NCBI GenBank assembly: GCA_964035545.1
Contig: OZ037766.1
Coordinates: 29,905,140-29,969,139, forward strand
Length of the DNA: 64,000 nucleotides
Origin: Bugula neritina
Lineage: Eukaryota > Bryozoa > Gymnolaemata > Cheilostomatida > Bugulidae
Direction: 5' to 3'
The notes beneath the pieces were generated by a model. That model was not told the DNA's origin. It did not search any database and worked only from the letters and a program-made list of their open reading frames with translations. Both the position numbers and the translations under genes were made by a program. Numbering within the stretch: position 1 is the stretch's first letter; each line of letters begins with the position of its first letter. Below, in pieces: positions 52,639 to 64,000 of the stretch.

Positions 52639-53199
52639 AGTACATATAATATAAATACAGAGTCTCTATAGGTTTTATGGTTGCACAGTAAGAGTTTTTT
52701 TGAGTGTCGGCAGGTTGATAAGAGTTCGTTTCGCTTGTTTAGAGTACACATGGTAGGTTTGTATAAAATAAAAAAACATTCCCACAGGCATAAATTACAC
52801 CTTTTGGTAATTGTGTTGTATGGTTTTGCTTTCCTCAACATTTTCCAACTTATATTGCGTTTAATGTTTTTGTTAGTTAGTTGCCAAGTGTATTTGCTAA
52901 GTTCTGTTTGATTTGCTTTTTCTTTGTTTTTAAATGATGATTTGTGGTTTGCGTATCTTAGTTTGAACGGTCCTTCACTCAGGCCAATGTATGTTGCAGG
53001 CTCGTTTTCGGTAGTTTCTACAGTTGCTTGGTATATTACTCTGCTCTCCTGACAGTTTTCTTCCAGTGTACAACTTTCTTTTTCTCTGCAGTTGCAGTTT
53101 TTTCTGGGGGTTTTGTTTTGTTGCTTCTGTTTCTCTGTTTTTCTGATATTCTGTTTTTGTGGGCGTCTAAATTATGGTCTGTTTTATGTTTGGCATGCA
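52639..53199 (-). pseudogene. Penelope-like retroelement remnant (unit 2)
   Basis: Identical copy of the 43640-44200 remnant at offset 8999, carried by the segmental duplication rather than by a separate insertion. Confidence 0.75.
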
Positions 53200-55421
53200 G
53201 CTGTAGCTAACTTTTATATTGTTTTTGTTGATTATTTTATAGAGTGGATGTTCAGATTTTAAAGAAGTTTTTTTGCAATTTTTGTGGTTACATATTGGCT
53301 GTGTGTTGGATTGTACCAATCTACTTTTTTATATTATATATATGTTCAACCATTCAACCACTGAGCATTATAACCTATGAAATCTCAAAATGGTAATAAA
53401 GTCTGCTTTGTCCTTTCTTCGACCATAAAAATTAATCTTTTTAACCTAAAAGGTGAACCCTAAGCTTTGCATATACATTTTATATTTATTCAAACATATT
53501 ATACAACGTGCCCATAAATTTTTTGTCAAAATTTCATCTGCTCCTACAAAATAAAAATCGGAGATGCATTTTATGTGGTGGTGACACATTTAGAACTTTG
53601 TTTACCAGATTAATTTGTCTGCAATTTTATTGGCTAATATGTTCTCACAAGGCTAATACTAATTGGCTTGCACAGCAGAGTTTTATTGATGATGAAGTTT
53701 TCCTTAAATTAAGGTGATGCAATCAAATACCAAATAGCTAAACGATCATGATAATGACATGGTATACATAATATTAATGGCCTGCGAGATATACTTAATA
53801 TATGCAAATCGTTCATTACACTAAAAACCATTAGAACAGGATTCTACATGGTTTAATGTCAAAAAGTCATGCCATTAATTATCTTGTCACTGAGTAATTG
53901 TTGACAATAAAACACAAGCTATCTTTTAGCCAATAAAATAGCTGGTTTATATGATATATTGAGTAACAGGTTGCTCAACTATAGTGATGATGCATGACAA
54001 AAATGAATTTTTTCGTGATGACATCAGTAATATTATGTATATTATAAATTACTAGTGAAAAGCTATAATTTATACTTTCATCATTTAGTCTCAGTGCAGC
54101 TGCTCTAATTATTGGTATTAATAAAATTATATTGTAAGCACTAAGAGATGACGCATATATATATGCTTCAAATCAGAAAATAAAATTCTAATTTTCTTCT
54201 CCCATATATAGTACTTAAGGTATTTAGAAATTTTTTTTGAACGGCATCTTTAAAACAATTCATTTTTTCAGTCTAACTTTTAATAGCCATATCAGCTACT
54301 GTGTAATCAATTAGGTGGTAGAATGCGTAGAATCAACTCTCTTGCATTGAAAATAAATATTATATTATAGACCTTCAATTAATGCTTTCTTTTAACTTTA
54401 ACTACAATTAAATTTGTATACATATTCTCCTTATAATACTAAATAATTCAAGTGATCAATAATACCAATGAAGTATTTTGATCTTATATTTAATTTTACC
54501 AACATTTCATAAAAGCAGCTATTCATTCAACCAGGTACCAACTCAGCTTTTTGCAAGCCACAGGCCACTACTGAGTAGTATTTGAGTTAAAAATCAAACA
54601 AATTTATATTGCTAAGCGAATCTTACCACGAATCAACATAAATAACTGCATATCTATGTGCATGATGAAGATATAGCACCTTTGTGTATTATAATATTAT
54701 CTGTACTTCATACAGTTGAATGAAAAAAAGATTTTCCCAATAAAACACAGATTATTAGAACTTTAGTTTCAATGCTTAGGTTGAAATATAAAATAATTAC
54801 AAAATAGAAGATGTGACACAGATGACTACTTTATATTTTTACCACTTGAAGAGTAAGTTATTAACTAGGCAAATTACTCATAATCTGGATCATTAAATAT
54901 GGAACTGATCACTGGGTAAGGACCTATAAATCTGACAATTAATCTCTATAATACGATATGAACGCAGAAGTAGCATACACTATTTTTCAACAGCCTGCTA
55001 TAACTGTAACATATTATCATTACAGGATGTTCCAATTTTACAATTTTACTTTCTTTATTAGTGTGGTATTAAAACTTAAATAATGCTGATATAGTGTAAA
55101 AATGCAAATATTTCACCAAAAGCTTGACGGGGTGATTTTAATATGTTGACTACAAGTTGCTTACTAAAGTATACTTTCAACTTTTACCTTTCACCACTAT
55201 GTCCCCATAAGTCAAGTAGCTGATACAACTTGCTTGCTGTTTATCTATAATTGATTAGTTTGATGGGCTGAAGAAAAGACAATCTGCATATTGTCATTAA
55301 TTGTAGCTATCTTACAAATCTTATTTTTATTTTAAAGTCATCCTGCTATGACTCACTATAAACACTTATGTTGCAAATTATATTTAGCAATAATTTGGTA
55401 ATGAAGCTCCTAGAACATCAA

Positions 55422-55473
55422 CCAATCAGATAGCTGAGTTACATGGTAATCGCTTAAAGATTTGGTATATAAG
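55422..55473 (+). promoter_or_regulatory. Lectin F2 promoter: CCAAT box and TATA box
   Basis: CCAATCAG at 55422-55429, TATATAAG at 55466-55473. Identical to F1. Confidence 0.75.
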
Positions 55474-55547
55474 GAGAAGGTTGAGATTTAATAAACAAAT
55501 CAGTACTGAATATCAGTTACACTACAAGAGAAACTAGAACTATTACT

Positions 55548-56641
55548 ATGAGGAAGAGCATAGCCTGTGGTCTACTATTGGCAGCAGTTTTTGCTGTCTC
55601 TGTTGATCTGAGTGATGCAACTTGTGGACGTAAGTAAAATATGGACTTATCAAATCCTAATTTCAGAGTTGAAAATATTAATTAAATGCTTATCATCAAT
55701 TACTATATTATAGTATATACAAAGTATTAGCTAATATTTATGCATATAAGCTAACTTTAATGAGTTTCTAAGCGTTTGAGCAATAAATTGTCGTATTAAA
55801 ACAAATGATAGTTTTTAAGTCCAATAAAAACATTTGTTTGAGTTTGAAAAGTTAATGAGACAGTAGAACTGTATTAAAAACTAAACATTTGTAATCTACA
55901 AAAAATTTCTTTCATATTTAATAAAAAAATTATCCCTATCCTAAATGACATGATATTTAATGTTTAAAAAGTTTAGTTTAATCCCGAGTATTTTTTCAGA
56001 TGGAGTAAACTGCCCCAGTGGGTATCTCCACAATCCACATTCTAGCACCTGCTACAAAATTGTTACATTGTCAAAGAACTGGGATAATGCCAAAGCCTAC
56101 TGTGAAGGAAATGGAGACAGACTTGCTGTGTTTGACAGTACTGACTCTATTTCTTGGGCTAAACACATGAGAAAAACTCACTCAGGTAAATTACTATAAT
56201 ATAACTTTCAAAATATATTATGATAAAACGTTTGCTTTTTTGAGTGCACATTTATATTGAAATATAGCTCCCCTATCATAGTTCGAGCAAAAATGGTTTA
56301 TATTATTGCAATGAAATAAAAGTAATACTCCGATATTTTTGTTTAAGAAAAAAAGATCATTGGCTAGAGCTAATATAGAAAATATTTTTACCCTATTTTA
56401 TGCAGCATGGAAAGGGCATATCAACAAATACATTTGGATTGGCGGAAGAAACTATCATGGTGTCTGGCAATGGGATGGGAAACTCAAGAAAGACATAGTT
56501 GTAGAGGACTGGTACCCCCAACGCCCCAACAATTTAGGAGGTCCTCAAGACTGTCTCGGTCTATTTGCTGATAGTAATGACCTCAAGTGGGATGATGGAA
56601 CCTGCACTTCTGCGGAATATTTTATGTGTGAAAAATATTAA
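55548..56641 (+). CDS. C-type lectin F2, secreted (3 exons, 167 aa)
   Basis: Exons 55548-55629, 56000-56185, 56406-56641. The predicted protein is identical to F1 in all exons compared (RPN triplet, WDD second site, FMCEKY end). It is the plus-strand member of unit 2, divergent from E2 and convergent with E3. AATAAA at 56758-56763 is its likely poly(A) signal. With no coding difference from F1, it adds dosage rather than a new specificity, unless the duplication is an assembly artefact. Confidence 0.93.
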
Positions 56642-56992
56642 CTAATAGAATAATTCAAACACTCTTTCTGTTTGTCACATCACAATAGCATGTATGTACT
56701 TTCAATAATGATCGAAGTTTTCTTTTGACAAGTGATAAATTTTTGCATTGTTTTAAAAATAAATATATTCATGCAGAGTATATTCAGCTAATTGTGTCTT
56801 TACAAAACTAAAGTTATATCAGATACATTTTGCATTAACGGAAAGCAAATAATTATAATTCATTATAGTTGATCTTACCTTTAAAAAGAATTTTCAAAAC
56901 TTAAAATTCAATTCTTTAAGCATTTTTGAATGTTAATACCTTTACATATCTTTATAAACATTAATAAAATAACCTTTGAATTATTGTAAAAA

Positions 56993-57203
56993 GGGAGCAG
57001 CCATGGTCTAGGGGTTAGAGCGTTTGCCTAGTAAACATGAAGTCATGGGTTCGAGCCCTGACAAAGGCCATTGGTAATGTTAGGAAAAGCACATAGTCAT
57101 AATTGTTCCCGTGCCTCATTTAAATAAGTCCTTAGCTCCTTTTAACAAAAACCCTTTCTATCACAGATTTCTCACAGGGATAGCAACGATAAACTTGCGT
57201 GAG
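56993..57203 (+). repeat. tRNA-derived SINE, family 1 (unit 2)
   Basis: Copy of the 47994-48204 SINE at offset 8999, followed by a (TA)n tract at about 57265-57391. Confidence 0.8.
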
Positions 57204-57261
57204 TTGTTTTTGTTGAATCATTTTAAGAATTTATATTATAAGAATTATATATACACATACA

Positions 57262-57403
<142 letters not shown>

Positions 57404-59415
57404 ATATATGGCTATCACGGCTAGCACCATCGCAGCAAGCATATGCATCGTGCCATAATGTATGGAGAGGGAGACTGAGGAGTTGTCCTTTCGATAATAA
57501 TACTACAAAATCTCTACATCATAATTATTTTCTCTGATCTAGTTAAAACCTCTTAGATACAGGGTATTGAAAATTTAGTTTGCTCGTTTCAGCCATGAAA
57601 ATTTTTTTAAAACTCTCATAACTGCATTTTGTAAATTTGACAATTGCAAATTTGCAGTGTATATTTAAAAACTAAAAACCTTGTGAACCGATAACTTAGT
57701 GTTTAGATGCATGTTCATAAGTGTTATAATGGCACATAGAGTTCACTTCTTATTAGCTATAATTAGTAGTTATATAATGATTTCTATGTGAATCATGCAT
57801 TTCCTTCTTATTGTCATAGTCAGCATCTATATATAATGCTTGTGTATATATAGTTATTGCTTATAAACGGTTAGTAATAGTTGCTATAATAGATTCCAAA
57901 GTGCTATTGCCATCTTATATTCATAGTAGTTGTACCAAATAAATCAACATGTAATACATTACAAGTCAGCACCATCTTGTCACACACAATCACACATACC
58001 ATTATACCAATAAGCTAGCTTAGTTTGTATACTTGTAGAATTCCAGTGCCTTTAAATGCTATTGACTAAAACTTTTAAACTTCTATCATTACTAATCCAG
58101 TTGCATACCATTGACAAAAAAAGACATGAACTAAATAAGTAGTTCATTGAACAATATTAAACTTTTAAATTCTATCTTCATTTGTGCTTTGATGCAAAGC
58201 ACTGAACTTACGAAACTTATTCAACAGGTGGTTAATGGAATTTCATTTTTTTTTAACTTTTTGTGATGCTGTTAAACAAATTATAGTCGTTTTCTATTCA
58301 ATTACAACCTTATCTAATAAAGCATCTACAGAATTGCACTACTATAGGAAACCATGCAGGCTGATATACGTTTTGGATAATTTGCATTCAATTTGTTCAT
58401 TAAACTATCAATTTAGTAATCTGATATGCTCATTTGCTACTCACCCAACGCTGTCAGAGCTGACCAAATTATGTTAGAATTTGCTGTTATGCTAGTTGAG
58501 CAAGGCAGAGAGAAGCAATGGCAACAATATCAACAAAAAAATCAGGCTTGTCACTTTTGGGAATAAAAAGTTATAAAGCTGTTTATAATAAAATCTTAAA
58601 GAATTTACAAGAGTCAAGTGAAAACAGTTTTTGACTTGCTGCTTCAACATGTAGGTTCTGCAAATGCTAAAAACACAATGGCTGAATACTTATTTTATTT
58701 CTCGTCTATTAAAGTAAAAATTACAAATCTAAGTCAATAAGTTTTCTCATAAATTTACTGGCTCATACCCCCATGACCGTTGTGACCCAGTTACCCCTAC
58801 ACACCATGTGCAGCAAATTAAGACTGAAAATTGAAACTAGTTTTAAGTCATTATAAAATTTTACCAGGCCGTGGTATTTTCTAGTGATTGTTATAAATAT
58901 GTAAAGGAAAAAAGGCTGAGAGGGAAACATGCAATGATGAAGTGCATTCAACTGTCATATATATACTGCGTGGTAATTTGTATGTGTTTGAGGCTCATGA
59001 TGAAAAACCATCATGGATTCATATATCCCAATTTGCAAAAAGCTTAAGAGAAAACATAAAAAGCCCAACAAAATTAGAAAAAGTTTAATTATTTATTTAT
59101 GTTGTATTTTTTAGCATTTTATTAGTTTAGGGCAAACACATTCTGTATATTAGCAGCTAAATTGCAAAAAATAGCCAAAAAACAGAGAGATCGAGTGTGC
59201 ACTAAAGAAAGTAAAATGGCCCTGATTGAGTTCTACATATGGTTTATGATGTTCGATTCAAACGCATGCAAACATGCTTTATTGTGCATGACAGCATATT
59301 AACATATAATAAACGTATTTATCTCCTTTGCAATATCTAGCCAGTTGTGATTGTTTAGGCTACTCTATATATGATACTTATTTAAATATTGTTCTACAGC
59401 AGATTTTAGTTTTTT

Positions 59416-59442
59416 TAATATATATATATATATATATATACA

Positions 59443-59511
<69 letters not shown>
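59416..59511. repeat. (TA)n microsatellite upstream of the E3 3' end
   Basis: Counterpart of the 50427-50516 tract, with the same CACTG interruption. Confidence 0.9.
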
Positions 59512-59513
<2 letters not shown>

Positions 59514-59636
59514 ATATACCAAGTAATTGGTTGTAGAAAAATGCTTGAAACAAACAAAAAGTTCCAAAAGCAAAGAAAAATAAATAAAAAACAAAAATTA
59601 TAATTTTTGAAGCCTTTTAATATAGTATATTTATAC

Positions 59637-60722
59637 TTAATATTTTTCACACATAAAATAATGCGCAGCAGTGCAGGTTCCATCATCCCATTGAAGATTC
59701 TGATTGTTAGCAAATAGACCGAGACAGTCTTGAGGGCCTCCCGCATTGTTGGGACGTTGAGGGTACCAATCCTCTACAACTATGTCTTTCTCGAGTTTCC
59801 CATCCCATTGCCAGACCCCTTGATAGTTTCTTCCGCCAATCCAGATGTATTTGTTGATATGCCCTTTCCATGCTGCATATAAGATAAGATAAAATATAGA
59901 TGTATTTCACTAGCAGCTTTGTGCAATCCTAAATGCAAGACTATAATATTATTGTTATTTTGCTGATGTTATTTGCCATAATCTAGACTAAAGCTCGTTT
60001 CAAGAAGCATAATATATATAACTATTCCAATATGATTGTGCACTCAAATCCACAATATATCTTTAAAAATTATGAGAATTCACCTGAGTGAGTTTTCCTC
60101 ATATGTTTAGCCCAGGATATAGAGTCAGTACTATCAAACACAGCCAGTCTGTCTCCATTTCCTTCACAGTAGGCTTTGGCATCATTCCATTTCTTTGACA
60201 ACGTAACAATTTTGTAGCAGGTGCTAGAATGTGGATTGTAGATATAGCCACTGGGGCAGTTTACTCCATCTGAAAAAAATATATATTTAGAATGAGCCAA
60301 AAATTTTAAACTCAAAATATCAAGTCATGTAAGATACAAGTATTATCTTTTATGTGTGACAACATTTTGTGTCAATTATAACAAGCGTTTGATGATTTTT
60401 GCAATAGTCAAAAACCATTAATAATTAATACAACTATTGCTTTTTTAATTTTCCACATTTCTGCTAATCCGTTCATTAAAATTGTAAAAAAATAATTAGT
60501 TCTAATACGTTTATTTATTTCAAGAGCAATGCAAGAACTTATTAAATTTGGTAAATTCTCAACAGTTTAGTTTTACATCTATTAACATTTTATTTGCAAT
60601 TCTAAACTTGAACCCTATATAAGAACTTTGCTTTACTTACGTCCACATGTTGCATCACTCAGATCAAAACAGACAGCAATAATTGCTGCCAATAGTAGAC
60701 CACAGGCTATGCTCTTCTTCAT
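59637..60722 (-). CDS. C-type lectin E3, secreted (3 exons, 167 aa)
   Basis: Exons in transcript order: 60722-60641, 60269-60084, 59872-59637. Identical to E2 in coding sequence and in the chimeric C-terminal half (PQRPNNAGG, NNQNLQWDDGTC, AAHYFMCEKY). Signal peptide as in E1/E2. It is the minus-strand member of the third unit. Its divergent partner (an F3) would begin at about 64542 by the unit offset, just outside the window. Confidence 0.93.
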
Positions 60723-60799
60723 AGTAATAGTTTTAGTTTCTCTTGTAGTGTATAACTGATTTTCAGTACTGATGTGCTTATCACATCTCAACACTCTCC

Positions 60800-60851
60800 C
60801 TTATATACCAAATCTCAATGTGATTACCAAGTAACTTAGCTACCTGATTGG
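60800..60851 (-). promoter_or_regulatory. Lectin E3 promoter: CCAAT box and TATA box
   Basis: CCAATCAG at 60851-60844 and TATATAAG at 60807-60800 on the minus strand, as in E1 and E2. Confidence 0.75.
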
Positions 60852-61632
60852 TTGTTTTTTGTCCAGTAAACCGTAAATATATTGCAAAACCATCACTAAA
60901 CATTATTTTTTATATATGACTAAATAAATTATGTCTCTTATACGTATGTAGTTATGACAATTTTCTAGGTCTTGTTTTTTTAAATTAGCATCAGAAATTA
61001 TCTTTCAAAAATTGTACATTGCATGAAAGCCCAACAAAAAATTAATTATAATATTTCATTGCATTATATTCTAGTAAACAACATCTGTTAGATTTATAAT
61101 TGAGTGTAAAAGACATTGTTAAAATTATTAGCTTAAAATTTCTGCTAATACAAAAGCTAGACTAGACACTGCTTCTTGCTACTTGAAGAATCTCTGACAG
61201 ACTCCATTAATGCATTGCTAAGATGTTGATATAGATTTAAGCTGTCATGTCTATAAACTGTTTATTTGAAGGCTTTATGCTCAATAAAAAGTTTTAATGT
61301 AGACTTTGTGTAGAAATATATATATATATTATCAAGAAAAAGAGCAATTTAATTAGATATTATTTTATTGTGCTACTAATTACTATTAGTTTCATTCCTC
61401 TGCAGCACTCTTCAGGCACAATATTGAATTCAAATTTTACATTAAGAAAATCAACATGCTAAACGTACAATGTAAAACATAACACAAACATAGCAGTGGC
61501 TTTGGTGTTATATAGGTTTGTAAGTGTTTTTAAATATATAAAAAACATAATGTAAAAACACAATTGATAGTAGATGAAGTTGTTGTTGGGTGACTATGCT
61601 CTGTGGGTATTTGGATATTATTTAATTGCTAC

Positions 61633-62193
61633 AGTACATATAATATAAATACAGAGTCTCTATAGGTTTTATGGTTGCACAGTAAGAGTTTTTTTGAGTG
61701 TCGGCAGGTTGATAAGAGTTCGTTTCGCTTGTTTAGAGTACACATGGTAGGTTTGTATAAAATAAAAAAACATTCCCACAGGCATAAATTACACCTTTTG
61801 GTAATTGTGTTGTATGGTTTTGCTTTCCTCAACATTTTCCAACTTATATTGCGTTTAATGTTTTTGTTAGTTAGTTGCCAAGTGTATTTGCTAAGTTCTG
61901 TTTGATTTGCTTTTTCTTTGTTTTTAAATGATGATTTGTGGTTTGCGTATCTTAGTTTGAACGGTCCTTCACTCAGGCCAATGTATGTTGCAGGCTCGTT
62001 TTCGGTAGTTTCTACAGTTGCTTGGTATATTACTCTGCTCTCCTGACAGTTTTCTTCCAGTGTACAACTTTCTTTTTCTCTGCAGTTGCAGTTTTTTCTG
62101 GGGGTTTTGTTTTGTTGCTTCTGTTTCTCTGTTTTTCTGATATTCTGTTTTTGTGGGCGTCTAAATTATGGTCTGTTTTATGTTTGGCATGCA
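61633..62193 (-). pseudogene. Penelope-like retroelement remnant (unit 3)
   Basis: Third identical copy of the degenerate GIY-YIG tail, at offset 8994 from the unit 2 copy. Confidence 0.75.
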
Positions 62194-64000
62194 GCTGTAG
62201 CTAACTTTTATATTGTTTTTGTTGATTATTTTATAGAGTGGATGTTCAGATTTTAAAGAAGTTTTTTTGCAATTTTTGTGGTTACATATTGGCTGTGTGT
62301 TGGATTGTACCAATCTACTTTTTTATATTATATATATGTTCAACCATTCAACCACTGAGCATTATAACCTATGAAATCTCAAAATGGTAATAAAGTCTGC
62401 TTTGTCCTTTCTTCGACCATAAAAATTAATCTTTTTAACCTAAAAGGTGAACCCTAAGCTTTGCATATACATTTTATATTTATTCAAACATATTATACAA
62501 CGTGCCCATAAATTTTTTGTCAAAATTTCATCTGCTCCTACAAAATAAAAATCGGAGATGCATTTTATGTGGTGGTGACACATTTAGAACTTTGTTTACC
62601 AGATTAATTTGTCTGCAATTTTATTGGCTAATATGTTCTCACAAGGCTAATACTAATTGGCTTGCACAGCAGAGTTTTATTGATGATGAAGTTTTCCTTA
62701 AATTAAGGTGATGCAATCAAATACCAAATAGCTAAACGATCATGATAATGACATGGTATACATAATATTAATGGCCTGCGAGATATACTTAATATATGCA
62801 AATCGTTCATTACACTAAAAACCATTAGAACAGGATTCTACATGGTTTAATGTCAAAAAGTCATGCCATTAATTATCTTGTCACTGAGTAATTGTTGACA
62901 ATAAAACACAAGCTATCTTTTAGCCAATAAAATAGCTGGTTTATATGATATATTGAGTAACAGGTTGCTCAACTATAGTGATGATGCATGACAAAAATGA
63001 ATTTTTTCGTGATGACATCAGTAATATTATGTATATTATAAATTACTAGTGAAAAGCTATAATTTATACTTTCATCATTTAGTCTCAGTGCAGCTGCTCT
63101 AATTATTGGTATTAATAAAATTATATTGTAAGCACTAAGAGATGACGCATATATATATGCTTCAAATCAGAAAATAAAATTCTAATTTTCTTCTCCCATA
63201 TATAGTACTTAAGGTATTTAGAAATTTTTTTTGAACGGCATCTTTAAAACAATTCATTTTTTCAGTCTAACTTTTAATAGCCATATCAGCTACTGTGTAA
63301 TCAATTAGGTGGTAGAATGCGTAGAATCAACTCTCTTGCATTGAAAATAAATATTATATTATAGACCTTCAATTAATGCTTTCTTTTAACTTTAACTACA
63401 ATTAAATTTGTATACATATTCTCCTTATAATACTAAATAATTCAAGTGATCAATAATACCAATGAAGTATTTTGATCTTATATTTAATTTTACCAACATT
63501 TCATAAAAGCAGCTATTCATTCAACCAGGTACCAACTCAGCTTTTTGCAAGCCACAGGCCACTACTGAGTAGTATTTGAGTTAAAAATCAAACAAATTTA
63601 TATTGCTAAGCGAATCTTACCACGAATCAACATAAATAACTGCATATCTATGTGCATGATGAAGATATAGCACCTTTGTGTATTATAATATTATCTGTAC
63701 TTCATACAGTTGAATGAAAAAAAGATTTTCCCAATAAAACACAGATTATTAGAACTTTAGTTTCAATGCTTAGGTTGAAATATAAAATAATTACAAAATA
63801 GAAGATGTGACACAGATGACTACTTTATATTTTTACCACTTGAAGAGTAAGTTATTAACTAGGCAAATTACTCATAATCTGGATCATTAAATATGGAACT
63901 GATCACTGGGTAAGGACCTATAAATCTGACAATTAATCTCTATAATACGATATGAACGCAGAAGTAGCATACACTATTTTTCAACAGCCTGCTATAACTG

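Larger units (their letters stand above)
59831..64000. repeat. 9.0-kb tandem unit 3, truncated by window end
   Basis: Third copy at offset 8994 from unit 2, identical wherever compared. It contains E3, its promoter and the Penelope-like remnant. 60723-64000 is the divergent intergenic region and holds no further gene. The array may continue to the right. Confidence 0.9.

Overview
The window is AT-rich nuclear DNA of an animal. Every gene is split by GT-AG introns, signal-peptide and extracellular-matrix genes are present, and intergenic DNA is full of micro- and minisatellites and tRNA-derived repeats. The products (UGDH, eIF2B epsilon, an SRCR-containing lysyl oxidase, secreted C-type lectins) and a Penelope-like element remnant point to an invertebrate. 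The phylum cannot be fixed from the sequence alone. All exon joins below were built by hand: reading frames and splice phases close across every junction, and the complete genes end on their stop codons.

Left third (1-29 kb): three conserved single-copy-type genes. UDP-glucose 6-dehydrogenase (minus strand, seven exons, C-terminus outside the window) is divergent from EIF2B5 (plus strand, 15 exons, 663 codons). EIF2B5 is tail-to-tail with a lysyl oxidase-like gene (minus strand, 11 exons, 531 codons, two SRCR domains plus a complete catalytic domain). Their introns hold large tandem repeats. One 23-bp minisatellite copies the EIF2B5 exon 10 splice donor 12 times. A 22-bp array of about 65 units in the lysyl oxidase gene has a higher-order 308-bp repeat.

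Right two thirds (30-64 kb): a cluster of nine small secreted C-type lectin genes. Each has three exons: a signal peptide, the first half of the CTLD, and the second half of the CTLD, with the same splice phases. Four (A-D) are individually diverged. The other five (E1, F1, E2, F2, E3) lie in a tandem array of nearly identical 9.0-kb units. Each unit holds a head-to-head pair of lectins (E minus, F plus) around a Penelope-like element fragment. The unit boundary falls inside the sugar-binding exon of gene E, so E2 and E3 carry a different C-terminal half from E1. The lectins differ at the predicted sugar-specificity triplet (QPD, RPN, CPN). Several share a CCAAT-box plus TATA module with near-constant spacing. 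The cluster looks like an actively expanding family of secreted recognition proteins; a role in immunity or surface recognition is inferred from the family, not shown by the sequence.
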